Positions 47,012 through 54,617 of a DNA stretch of 54,617 nucleotides are shown one piece after another. The stretch comes from AWTP1-13 sp035258605 (GTDB taxonomy: Bacteria > Pseudomonadota > Alphaproteobacteria > Rhizobiales > Hyphomicrobiaceae), in contig DATFXD010000048.1 in the NCBI GenBank assembly GCA_035258605.1, positions 1-54,617 of the forward strand, in the 5' to 3' direction. Under the pieces are notes generated by a model. That model worked only from the letters and a program-made list of their open reading frames with translations. It searched no databases and was not told where the DNA came from. The translations under genes and the position numbers were made by a program. Position 1 is the first letter of the stretch. Each line of letters starts with the position of its first letter.

Positions 47012-47094
47012 TTCCACTCTCCAGGTCACCTTGCGGTTGTGACGTCGCCTCGGGCCCACGCGCCGCAGGGGATCGGCCCGTGCGCCCTCATGTC

Positions 47095-47109
47095 AATGTT
47101 TATAACATT
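47095..47109. promoter_or_regulatory. AT-rich palindrome upstream of DUF2852
   Basis: AATGTTTATAACATT is a perfect inverted repeat (AATGTT around TAT) standing in otherwise GC-rich DNA, 84 bases before the DUF2852 start. It is a candidate operator with overlapping -10-like sequence. I cannot assign a regulator. Confidence 0.35.
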
Positions 47110-47546
47110 TACATGGCAGCGCGCGCGGCCCGCGTCAAGGGGGGAGCTCGGGAGCCGGGTGGTCGGCGGTGCGGCCCACGCGACGAGGTCCCCGAGGTGC
47201 CGCCGGTCTCTGGCTTAGGTGCCCCGCGGACCCTGGGGGGCGGCCGCCCGAGGTTTGCCCGCATGCCTCAAAGCCGCGGCCTTGGTGCCGACCTTGCCAC
47301 CACCGGTTCCGCACGGGGCTCACGTCTCCCAGCGAAGCGCGGGGCCGATGTCCTCTGCCACGCGCCCTCGTGCCATCGAGGCTCGCCGGCGTTTGTCTCG
47401 GCCGCGTTGGCGGTTGGCGCGGGCACGCCACCTCGCTCCCCGCGTTGCCGATGATCTGGGCCCACCTTTTTTGAAACGCGCGCCGCTGTGAAGTTCCGTC
47501 AAAGACCTTGCAAAAATGATCTCGCAAAGATGCCGCGCGGCAGCCG

Positions 47547-47575
47547 TTGACGGTCTCGTGCTATCCTGTTCTGAT
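47547..47575 (+). promoter_or_regulatory. Candidate sigma-70-type promoter for the peptide importer operon
   Basis: TTGACG (five of six to the -35 consensus) and TCTGAT (four of six to -10) are spaced by exactly 17 bases, ending 66 bases before the start of the binding-protein gene. The -10 is weak. Confidence 0.4.
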
Positions 47576-47641
47576 CCTGTCCAATAGAGCTGTGCAGCGC
47601 CGCGGCGTTGAGCACACGGTCGCCGACGTAGGGAGGTTTTT

Positions 47642-49432
47642 ATGCACGAGCACGAGCTGCACCGACTGATTGCAAGCGTCAAAACCGGTGATCTGTCGCG
47701 CCGGGATTTTGTGCGCCGCATGATCGCGGTCGGTCTCACCGCGCCGATGGCCACGCAAATGCTCGACTATTGCGGTGTCGCCAAGGCACAAGCGGCGTCC
47801 GCCTACAAGCCCAACAAGCGCGGCGGCGGCGGTGCCCTCAAGGTGCTGTGGTGGCAGGGCGCGACCTTGCTCAATCCGCATTTTGCCGTCGGCACCAAGG
47901 ATCAGGAAGGCTCGCGCATCTTCTATGAGCCGCTCGCGGCCTGGGACGCCGACGGCGAATTGGTGCCGATTCTGGCGGCCGAGATCCCGACCCGCGACAA
48001 CGGCGGCCTTGCCGCCGACGGCATGTCGGTCACCTGGAAGCTCAAACGCAACGTCAAGTGGCACGATGGCAGGCCCTTCACCGCTGATGATTGCGTCTTC
48101 AACTGGGAATACGCATCCGATCCGGCGACGGCGGCCGTCACCATCGGCAGCTACAAGGACGTCAAGGTCCAGAAGCTGGACGATTACACCGTCACCGTGC
48201 GTTTCGCCAAGCCGACACCGTTCTGGGCCGATGCCTTCGTCGGCACCCGCGGTATGGTGATCCCGAGGCATCTGTTCGCCGACTACAAGGGCGAAAAATC
48301 GCGCGATGCCCCGACCAATCTGAAGCCGGTGGGAACCGGTCCTTACAAGTTCGCCGACTTTAAGCCGGGCGATCTCGTCAGAGGCGAGATCAATGCCGAT
48401 TATCACCGCGAGAACCGGCCTTACTTCGATAGCATCGAAATGAAGGGCGGCGGCGATGCCATTTCGGCCGCCCGCGCCGTGATCCAGACCGGTGAGTACG
48501 ACTACGCCTGGAACATGCAAGTCGAGGACGAAATCCTCAAACGGCTCGAAAAAGGCGGCAAGGGGGTGGCAGTCATCACCGCCGGCGGCAACATCGAGCA
48601 CATTCAGCTCAACAGCACCGATCCCTGGACCGAGGTCGACGGCGAGCGCTCGAGCCTCAAGACCAAACATCCGATCTTGAGCGACCCGGCCGTGCGCCAG
48701 GCGCTCGGCATGCTGATCGACCGCCAGTCGGTCGAGGACCACATCTACGGGCGCACCGGCACTGCCACCGGCAATTTCGTTAACAACCCGCAGCGCTTCG
48801 TTTCCAAGGCCACCAAGTGGGAGTTCAACGTCGACAAGGCCAACCAAGTGCTGGACGCGGCCGGCTGGAAGAAGGGCGGCGACGGCATCCGCAGCAAGGA
48901 CGGCAAAAAACTCAAGTTCGTGTTCCAGACCTCGATCAATACCCCGCGGCAGAAGACGCAGGCAATCGTCAAGCAGGCGTGCCAGAAGGCCGGCATCGAC
49001 TTGGAACTGAAATCGGTGGTCGCCTCGGTGTTCTTCTCCTCCGATGTCGCCAATCCGGACACCTACCCGCATTTCTATTGCGACCTGCAAATGTACACCA
49101 CCACCATGACCGAGCCCGACCCCGAAGTGTTCATGCGTCAGTTCGTGTCCTGGGAGGTCGCCAGCAAGGACAACAAGTGGCAGGGGCGGAACATCACCCG
49201 GTGGAAGAGCGAGGACTATGACCAGGCGTTCCGCGCCGCCGAGGGCGAGCTCGATCCCGTCAAGCGGGCGGCGCTGTTCATCAAAATGAACGAGTTGGTG
49301 GTGGGCGATTACGCCGTCATTCCCGTCGTCTACCGCCCACGCGTCGCCGCCATTTCCAGCAAGCTACAGGCTCCCCTGAGCGGCTGGGACAATGACATGT
49401 GGCTGCTGGCGGATTGGTATCGGGAGGCGTGA
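47642..49432 (+). CDS. Family 5 solute-binding protein of a peptide/nickel-type ABC importer
   Basis: The 596-residue periplasmic protein of the DppA/OppA family starts with a Tat-like leader (LSRRDFVRRMIAVGLTAPM, near residues 19-37). The mature fold contains FYEPLAAWDADGELVPILA, SVTWKLKRNVKWHDGRPFTADD and VGTGPYKFADF, all family signatures. The AGGGAGG site stands 6 bases before the ATG. It is the first gene of a five-gene operon with two permeases and two ATPases. The ligand could be a peptide, an opine or another oligomer; the sequence does not tell. Confidence 0.94.
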   Translation: MHEHELHRLIASVKTGDLSRRDFVRRMIAVGLTAPMATQMLDYCGVAKAQAASAYKPNKRGGGGALKVLWWQGATLLNPHFAVGTKDQEGSRIFYEPLAAWDADGELVPILAAEIPTRDNGGLAADGMSVTWKLKRNVKWHDGRPFTADDCVFNWEYASDPATAAVTIGSYKDVKVQKLDDYTVTVRFAKPTPFWADAFVGTRGMVIPRHLFADYKGEKSRDAPTNLKPVGTGPYKFADFKPGDLVRGEINADYHRENRPYFDSIEMKGGGDAISAARAVIQTGEYDYAWNMQVEDEILKRLEKGGKGVAVITAGGNIEHIQLNSTDPWTEVDGERSSLKTKHPILSDPAVRQALGMLIDRQSVEDHIYGRTGTATGNFVNNPQRFVSKATKWEFNVDKANQVLDAAGWKKGGDGIRSKDGKKLKFVFQTSINTPRQKTQAIVKQACQKAGIDLELKSVVASVFFSSDVANPDTYPHFYCDLQMYTTTMTEPDPEVFMRQFVSWEVASKDNKWQGRNITRWKSEDYDQAFRAAEGELDPVKRAALFIKMNELVVGDYAVIPVVYRPRVAAISSKLQAPLSGWDNDMWLLADWYREA

Positions 49433-49479
49433 GGAGATATCGCCTGCGCGCGCTGCGGCCAGCATGGGGATGACGATCG

Positions 49480-50439
49480 ATGGGCTCCTACCTCTTGCGA
49501 CGCCTGTTGATCGCCGTCCCGAGCTTGCTCGGGATCAGCGTCGTGCTGTTCACGGTGCTGGCGCTGGCTCCCGGCGATCCGTTCGAGGAATTGGCGACCA
49601 ACCCGGCAGTTCCGCCCGAGGTGCGCACGGCGTTGCGCATCAAGTTCGGGCTCGATGACCCGGTGTTGGTGCGCTATGTGCACTGGCTGATCGCCATGCT
49701 GGGCGGCGACTGGGGGTTTTCCTTCGTCAGCCGGGTCGATGTCGGCACCCTGATCATGCAGCGGCTGCCGACCACCCTGTTCGTGATCGGCTGCTCGCAG
49801 CTGCTGGCGATCCTGATCGCGCTGCCGGTCGGAATCTACGCCGCTACCCGCCCGTACTCATTTTTCGACCAGGTCGCCAATACCCTTGCCTTCATCGGCT
49901 TTTCGCTACCGACCTTTTTCACCGGCCTGCTGTTCATTCTGTTGTTCAGCATCACGCTCGACTGGCTGCCGTTCGTCTACCGGTCGGACATCAGCGCCAC
50001 CGGCTGGCACTGGGTGCTCGAATATGCGCGCCAGGCGATCATGCCGATCAGCGTGCTGGCCCTGTTCCAGGCGGCATCCCTCACCCGCTACGTGCGCTCC
50101 GCCATGCTCGACGTCATCCGTCTCGACTACGTCACCACGGCGCGCGCCAAGGGCCTTGCCGAGCGCGTCGTGATCGTGAAGCACGTCGTGCGCAACGCCT
50201 TAATTCCGGTGGTGACCCTGGTCGCCCTGCAGTTGCCGGCCGTGTTCGGCGGTGCCATCGTGACCGAGCAGATCTTCCGTATTCCCGGCATCGGTTCGTT
50301 GCTGATCAGCTCGATCCTGGCCAACGACACGCCGGTGGTGATGGCGGTGACGTTCGTATTTGCCTGCCTTGTGGTGTTGTTCAACCTGATCGCTGATATC
50401 CTCTATGGATGGCTCGACCCCCGCATCACCTTCGCTTGA
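49480..50439 (+). CDS. ABC importer permease, DppB-like
   Basis: The 319-residue membrane protein starts MGSYLLRRLLIAVPSLLGI, the usual form of DppB-type permeases, and has about six transmembrane segments. The EAA-like loop is YVTTARAKGLAERVVIVKH, near residue 216, followed by RNALIPVVTLVALQLP. It forms the channel together with the DppC-like protein. Its coding end overlaps the next gene by 35 bases. Confidence 0.94.
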   Translation: MGSYLLRRLLIAVPSLLGISVVLFTVLALAPGDPFEELATNPAVPPEVRTALRIKFGLDDPVLVRYVHWLIAMLGGDWGFSFVSRVDVGTLIMQRLPTTLFVIGCSQLLAILIALPVGIYAATRPYSFFDQVANTLAFIGFSLPTFFTGLLFILLFSITLDWLPFVYRSDISATGWHWVLEYARQAIMPISVLALFQAASLTRYVRSAMLDVIRLDYVTTARAKGLAERVVIVKHVVRNALIPVVTLVALQLPAVFGGAIVTEQIFRIPGIGSLLISSILANDTPVVMAVTFVFACLVVLFNLIADILYGWLDPRITFA

Positions 50440-51346
50440 GGCGACCAAGGCACCGGCGCGGCGTCGGCGTTCGACGTCGCTGGCGTTGGAGGCTTGGCGC
50501 CGGTTTCGCCGCCATCGCTTGGCGCTGGCCGGCGCCGTCATTCTGTTGCTGATGATCCTGGCGATCGTGTTCGGACCAAGCCTGTGGCCGGTCGCCATCA
50601 ATGACATCGATTTCAAGGCGCGCCTGGAGGGACCGAGCTGGGGGCATCCGTTCGGCACCGACGATCTCGGCCAGGATCTGTTGGCACGGATGCTCTATGG
50701 CGGCCGCATCTCGCTGGCGGTGGGCCTCGCCGCCATGGCGTTTGCGATCGTGGTCGGCACCTTGATCGGCGCCATCGCCGGCATGTCGCGCGGTTGGGTC
50801 GGTTCGGCGCTGATGTGGCTTACCGACCTGTTCCTGTCGTTGCCGCAGCTGCCGTTGCTGCTGTTGGTGATCTACCTGTTCCGGGATTTCCTCAAGAGCT
50901 TGTTCGGCGCCGAGGGCGGGGTGTTCATCTTGATCGTCGCCGTGATCGGCGGCCTGCGCTGGATGCCCGTCGCCCGCCTGGTGCGGGCGCAGTTCCTGTC
51001 GTTGCGCGAGAAGGAATTCGTCGAGGCCGCCAGGGCCCTTGGCGCCTCGAAGTCGCGGCAGGTGGTGCGGCATATCTTGCCCAATGCCCTGGGGCCGGTG
51101 ATCGTGGCCGGCACCATCGACGTCGCCGCCGCCATCATTGCCGAGTCGACCCTGTCGTTCCTTGGTCTCGGCTTTCCCCCCGATATCCCCACCTGGGGCC
51201 GGATCCTGTTCGATGCCAAGGACTACCTCGACATCGCCCCCTATTGGGCCATGTTCCCCGGCGCCGCCATCTTCCTCGCCGTCCTGAGCATCAATTTCGT
51301 CGGCGATGGATTGCGCGATGCGCTCGACCCCCGCAAGGTGATGTGA
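50405..51346 (+). CDS. ABC importer permease, DppC-like
   Basis: The 313-residue permease has an N-terminal cytoplasmic part (RRFRRHRLALAGAVILLL, the OppC_N-type start) and about six membrane segments. The ATPase-docking loop is FVEAARALGASKSRQVVRH, at about residues 205-223. The start at 50405 overlaps the previous gene by 35 bases and lacks a clear ribosome-binding site, so it relies on coupling or uses a later start. The remaining motifs, such as FGTDDLGQDLLARMLYGGR, are typical. Confidence 0.93.
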   Translation: MDGSTPASPSLEATKAPARRRRSTSLALEAWRRFRRHRLALAGAVILLLMILAIVFGPSLWPVAINDIDFKARLEGPSWGHPFGTDDLGQDLLARMLYGGRISLAVGLAAMAFAIVVGTLIGAIAGMSRGWVGSALMWLTDLFLSLPQLPLLLLVIYLFRDFLKSLFGAEGGVFILIVAVIGGLRWMPVARLVRAQFLSLREKEFVEAARALGASKSRQVVRHILPNALGPVIVAGTIDVAAAIIAESTLSFLGLGFPPDIPTWGRILFDAKDYLDIAPYWAMFPGAAIFLAVLSINFVGDGLRDALDPRKVM

Positions 51347-51362
51347 TGGCAACGCGTGCGAT

Positions 51363-52367
51363 GTGAGCTCTGGCGTGGGTGAGAAACTGCTCGAGATTCG
51401 TGGTCTCAAGACGCATTTTGCAACCGACGACGGCATGGTGCAGGCCGTCGACGGGGTCGACCTCACGGTCGCCAAGGGCGAAACCTTGGGTGTGGTCGGC
51501 GAATCGGGATGCGGCAAGACCGTCACCGCCATGTCGATCTTGAAGCTGGTGCCGATGCCGCCCGGTCGCATCGTCGCCGGCCAGATCCTGTGGCGGGGTC
51601 GCGACCTGGTGCCGCTGCCGCCCGAGGCAATGAACGGCATCCGGGCCAAGGAAATCGCCATCGTCTTCCAAGAACCGATGACATCGCTCAATCCGGTCTA
51701 TACCGTGGGTGAGCAAATCGCCGAAGTCGTTCGCCGCCACGAGGGCCTCGGCCGGCGGGCCGCGCTGGCCAAAACCGTCGACATGCTACGGCTGGTGCAA
51801 ATCCCAAATCCACAGCGGCGCGTCCACGACTATCCCCACCAGTTCTCCGGCGGCATGCGTCAACGCGTGATGATCGCCATGGCGCTGGCCTGCGATCCCA
51901 AGCTGTTGATCGCCGATGAGCCGACCACGGCCCTCGATGTCACCATCCAGGCGCAAATTCTGGAACTGCTGCACGACATGAAATCGCGCTTCGGTATGGC
52001 GGTGATGCTGATCACGCACGCCATGGGCGTGGTGGCCGAGACCGCACAGCGCGTGGTGGTGATGTACGCCGGCAAGGTGATCGAAGAGGCCTCGGTCGAG
52101 CAGCTTTTCGGCCGGCCGCGGCATCCCTATACGCGCGGACTGATCCGCTCCATTCCCCGCATCGATCGGGCTGCCAGCGCCAAGACGCGGCTCGAGACCA
52201 TCGGCGGGGTGGTGCCAAGCCTGCTCAATCCTCCGGCCGGTTGCCGGTTCGCGGCCCGCTGCCAGTATGCCATGGCTAAATGCCGCGAATCCGTTCCGCC
52301 GCTGCTGCAGGTTGCCGACGGCCATAAGGTCGCGTGCGTGCTCGAGCAACCCGAGACCGTGTCATGA
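51363..52367 (+). CDS. ABC importer ATPase, DppD-like
   Basis: The 334-residue ATPase has Walker A GESGCGKT (46-53), Q-loop in FQEPMTSLNP, signature FSGGMRQRV and Walker B LLIADEPTTALD. The H-loop reads LITHAMGVV where family members usually have THD, so the histidine is kept but the next Asp is Ala. The C-terminal cysteine pattern GCRFAARCQYAMAKC is the usual oligopeptide-transporter end. The GTG start at 51363 lacks a good site; a GTG at 51375 is an alternative. The stop overlaps the next gene in an ATGA. Confidence 0.93.
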   Translation: MSSGVGEKLLEIRGLKTHFATDDGMVQAVDGVDLTVAKGETLGVVGESGCGKTVTAMSILKLVPMPPGRIVAGQILWRGRDLVPLPPEAMNGIRAKEIAIVFQEPMTSLNPVYTVGEQIAEVVRRHEGLGRRAALAKTVDMLRLVQIPNPQRRVHDYPHQFSGGMRQRVMIAMALACDPKLLIADEPTTALDVTIQAQILELLHDMKSRFGMAVMLITHAMGVVAETAQRVVVMYAGKVIEEASVEQLFGRPRHPYTRGLIRSIPRIDRAASAKTRLETIGGVVPSLLNPPAGCRFAARCQYAMAKCRESVPPLLQVADGHKVACVLEQPETVS

Positions 52368-53338
52368 CCGAGCCGCTGCTGCGCGTGAAGGACCTCGTCA
52401 AGAATTTTGCCATCACCGGCGGGGTGCTGGCGCGCGAGGTCGACCGCGTGCACGCCGTCGACCATGTCAGCTTCGACATTGCCGCCGGCGAAACCTTGGG
52501 GCTGGTCGGCGAGTCGGGCTGCGGCAAGTCGACGACCGGGCGGTGCATTTTGCGTCTGATCGAGCCGACCGCGGGTGAGATCTGGTTTGAGGGCAGGAAC
52601 GTCACCGCGCTCGGACGCGATCAATTGCGCGCGCTGTGCCGCGACATGCAGATCATTTTTCAGGATCCGTTCGCTTCGCTCAATCCGCGCATGACGGTCG
52701 GCAGCATCATCGGCGAGGCTCTGACCATCCACAAACTCGCCAACTCCCGGCAGGCTTACCGCGACCGGATCGTGGAGTTGCTGCAAACCGTCGGGTTGCA
52801 GCCCGATCACATGCGCCGCTATCCGCACGAGTTCTCCGGCGGCCAGCGCCAGCGCATCGGCATCGCCCGCGCGTTGGCGGTCGAACCAAAGTTGATCGTC
52901 TGCGACGAGCCAGTGTCGGCGCTCGATGTCTCGATCCAGGCCCAGGTCATCAACCTGCTGGAGGACCTGCAGGATAAATTCAACCTCACCTATCTGTTCA
53001 TTGCACACGACTTGTCGGTGGTGGAACACATCAGCACGCGGGTAGCGGTGATGTATCTGGGTCGGGTGGTCGAAATCGCTCCCGCCCGCGATCTCTATCG
53101 CGAGCCGTTGCATCCCTACACCGAGGCGCTGCTGTCGGCGGTGCCGATCCCCGATCCGACGGTGCGACGCAAGCGCACCACCTTGGCCGGCGACGTTCCC
53201 AATCCGATCCGTCCGCCCAGCGGTTGTCATTTCCACACGCGCTGCCCGATCCGCGAGCTGCCGCTGTGCAGTACGCAAACGCCGGCCTTGAAGCAGGGCC
53301 GCGACGGCCACTGGGTGGCCTGCCATCTGCGCGGCTGA
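52364..53338 (+). CDS. ABC importer ATPase, DppF-like
   Basis: The 324-residue ATPase has Walker A GESGCGKST (49-57), FQDPFASLNPRMTVG after the Q-loop, signature FSGGQRQRIGIARAL and Walker B IVCDEPVSALD. The H-loop is FIAHDLSVVEH, with a normal HD pair. Its C-terminal GCHFHTRCPIRELPLC is the family's cysteine-containing tail. The ATG overlaps the previous stop by 4 bases. It is the last gene of the importer operon. Confidence 0.94.
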   Translation: MTEPLLRVKDLVKNFAITGGVLAREVDRVHAVDHVSFDIAAGETLGLVGESGCGKSTTGRCILRLIEPTAGEIWFEGRNVTALGRDQLRALCRDMQIIFQDPFASLNPRMTVGSIIGEALTIHKLANSRQAYRDRIVELLQTVGLQPDHMRRYPHEFSGGQRQRIGIARALAVEPKLIVCDEPVSALDVSIQAQVINLLEDLQDKFNLTYLFIAHDLSVVEHISTRVAVMYLGRVVEIAPARDLYREPLHPYTEALLSAVPIPDPTVRRKRTTLAGDVPNPIRPPSGCHFHTRCPIRELPLCSTQTPALKQGRDGHWVACHLRG

Positions 53339-53878
53339 GGTCGACGGCTGCGCGCGCCCGCGTGCGGTCTCACCCATAGAGCGTGCTGCCGTCGCCGCGA
53401 GCCTAATCGTGCAATCTCACGCGCTATCGCGCCGCCAGCACCGGCCAGCAGGCGACCGCCTTGAGGCAAGGGTGTGACCGCTGACGGTCGCTGTTGAAGA
53501 CGCGGCACGGGTACGCTTGCGTACTTCATTCCTGCTTTACAGCCGGCAGGCGTCTGGCCCACGCTCCTCACGAGCTTCGAGTACTCAAATCCGATTGCAG
53601 CGGCGGGGTGTGGACCCTGGGGCAACGTCGACCTGGCCCCAGGGTCCGGTATAGCGGCAGCGGTCGCGTGTTTGCTCGGACTAAGGTGCGCGCAGTGCCG
53701 CATTCGGCTCCCTTGGCAAGGCGCCCGCATCGCATCTCAACCGATGTCCTCGCGATCGTCTTGACCAAGTGCCCATCGAAAAGGGGCGTGGTCTGAGGAC
53801 GCGGGCAGCAGCTTCGCATCAACCAATGGCCGATGGCCGCCAGCAGCCCTGCGAGAAGCGATAACCGAGCTCGAACGA
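53339..53878. other. 540-base region with no recognised gene
   Basis: Between the importer operon and the small helical protein, neither strand holds a convincing gene. A 12-base inverted repeat lies at 53612-53647, 270 bases after the last ATPase gene. The composition is less GC-biased than the neighbouring genes. A structured RNA or a decayed element is possible but not shown. Confidence 0.45.
53612..53647. repeat. 12-bp perfect inverted repeat
   Basis: GGACCCTGGGGC pairs fully with GCCCCAGGGTCC across a 12-base loop. No T-run follows on either side, so it is not a classic terminator. It could be an RNA hairpin or a mobile-element relic. Confidence 0.6.
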
Positions 53879-54097
53879 CTAGAACCCTTGCAGCCGGAGC
53901 TGTCGCAACAACTCGCTAGCGCTGAGCGCGGTCTGCCGCGCTTGCTCGATCTGCTTGTTGGTGGTCTCGAGACCTCGGCGCAGCCGCACCAGCTCCGTCA
54001 AGCTGTGGTGCAGCATGTGCACCATGTGCTCGGGCAGGCCGCTGATGGCGGGACACCTGAGGTCCTGGGTGGTGTTGCCGGTCGGGTCGCTTGCCAT
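53879..54097 (-). CDS. Small helical hypothetical protein
   Basis: The 72-residue frame begins MASDPTGNTTQDLRC. It continues with a polar region and then a long amphipathic helix of about residues 24-68 (EHMVHMLHHSLTELV, then TTNKQIEQARQTALSASELL). Heptad-like spacing of Leu/Val/Ile suggests a coiled coil. It lacks membrane segments. I chose the ATG at 54097; an ATG at 54142 adds 15 less protein-like residues. The composition is clearly protein-like, unlike the surrounding frames. I recognise no family. Confidence 0.55.
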   Translation of the reverse strand: MASDPTGNTTQDLRCPAISGLPEHMVHMLHHSLTELVRLRRGLETTNKQIEQARQTALSASELLRQLRLQGF

Positions 54098-54499
54098 ACC
54101 ACTGAACTCAAAGCTACCGCGCGCGCGCCCCGAGGCTAGCATACGGCGTGGGCTTCGCCCAGATCACGCGATCGGATGGCGTTGGCGGCGATGCCTCCAT
54201 GTTGCTGCGAGCTGACGTCAAGGTGCCGGCGACGGACCGCGGCTGGCGTCGCAACGGTGACGTCCTCGCTGTTTGTGCGCGCTGGCCACGATTTTGCCAT
54301 CGCCTCGACCCCTGCAAACTCTCGGGGGCCATGTCATGCGATGCCGGCGGGTCCGAGCCGTCAGACTTTCGTTGCGCCTGGCTGGCGTTGTACCTGGCTG
54401 CGCCACGCCTGCCACCTCGCCGCAGCCCGCGTTGGTCACTGGCGCCATGGGCAACGCCAGTTGCCTGCCGCGCGCGAATGACGCACGTGGGCAACGCTT
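54098..54499. other. 400-base region with no recognised gene
   Basis: Frames here are short, basic and low in acidic residues, which fits non-coding GC-rich DNA. It separates two minus-strand small genes and should contain the promoter of the helical protein. No hairpin with a T-run was found. Confidence 0.45.
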
Positions 54500-54617
54500 T
54501 CAGTCAATCGCCGCCAGCTGCTTGCGCATTTCCTCGAATGTACTTCTGACCCGCGCGGCAAGATGGCGGGTCTCTTCAAACAGCGCGCTTACGCGATGAT
54601 AGTGCTCTAAAAATCCT
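54500..54617 (-). CDS. C-terminal end of an unidentified helical protein, cut by the window edge
   Basis: From the right edge a frame runs 38 codons to a TGA at 54500. It reads GFLEHYHRVSALFEETRHL and then AARVRSTFEEMRKQLAAID, an acidic/basic amphipathic helix with an ordinary protein composition. The start lies outside the window. It may be related in style to the neighbouring helical protein, but no clear identity is seen. Confidence 0.5.
   Translation of the reverse strand, partial: GFLEHYHRVSALFEETRHLAARVRSTFEEMRKQLAAID

Larger units (their letters stand above)
47012..47641. other. 630-base region between DUF2852 and the peptide importer
   Basis: Apart from the palindrome at 47095 and the promoter-like pair at 47547, I see nothing with support. 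The open frames on both strands are Arg/Pro/Ala-rich with no recognisable domain. DNA near 47461-47530 is more AT-rich, in keeping with a promoter area. Confidence 0.45.

Noticed and set aside
47135..47527. Minus-strand frame between DUF2852 and the peptide importer
   Set aside because: Composition is Arg/Pro/Gly-rich, no ribosome-binding site, no recognisable motif, and overlapping frames exist on both strands.

Overview
The window is GC-rich and densely coded. It looks like the chromosome of an alphaproteobacterium, probably Hyphomicrobiales/Rhodospirillales-like. The evidence is the strong G/C third-position bias, tripartite tricarboxylate transporters, FadR-type GntR regulators, a DUF2852 protein, a DUF6494-like protein, and many acyl-CoA and ABC-uptake genes. 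I saw no rRNA, tRNA, integrase, transposase, phage gene or CRISPR array.

Layout. (1) 1-4360: a minus-strand tctA-tctC-tctB operon, followed by a gene cut by the left edge, faces a plus-strand GntR/FCD regulator. Two identical 10-bp palindromes lie between them. (2) 4567-10299: a plus-strand oxalate operon codes for oxalyl-CoA decarboxylase, formyl-CoA transferase, a formyltransferase-fold protein and formate-tetrahydrofolate ligase, so oxalate breakdown is tied to one-carbon folate metabolism. (3) 10328-19937: an acyl-CoA ligase/enoyl-CoA hydratase pair, an orphan anti-sigma-like protein, a 2-hydroxyacid dehydrogenase, a carboxyltransferase without its biotin partner, a TauD-type dioxygenase, mtnA and apt (methylthioadenosine/adenine salvage), and a VOC protein. 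(4) 20096-26171: a minus-strand set of acyl-CoA ligase, FAD-linked oxidase, cytochrome P450 and GMC oxidoreductase.

(5) 26598-27298: the most unusual locus. Four tiny secreted-peptide genes stand in tandem, three of them on an exact 162-bp period, and a clear intrinsic terminator follows. Each codes for a signal peptide plus a mature peptide of about 15-21 residues that shares a short K-[ST]-aromatic-acidic-DR core. (6) 27332-30694: a DUF6494-like gene, moaA, an EamA transporter and an HpcH/HpaI aldolase. (7) 30789-37534: a FadR-family regulator with a textbook operator upstream and a CUT1-type ABC importer with two paralogous tandem binding proteins, each followed by a perfect or near-perfect mRNA hairpin.

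(8) 38142-45494: a minus-strand beta-oxidation-type operon (acyl-CoA ligase, thiolase, acyl-CoA dehydrogenase, LysE exporter, second acyl-CoA dehydrogenase, epoxide hydrolase), with a divergent SDR gene. (9) 46443-47109: a convergent hairpin terminator and a DUF2852 membrane protein. (10) 47642-53338: a complete peptide/nickel-type ABC importer operon. (11) 53339-54617: mostly without recognisable genes, with one short helical protein and the C-terminal end of another.

As a whole the window describes a scavenging heterotroph that takes up carboxylates, sugars and peptides and degrades oxalate and acyl-CoA substrates. Starts were chosen from ribosome-binding sites and family length. Functions are assigned from motifs read by eye, not from database searches.
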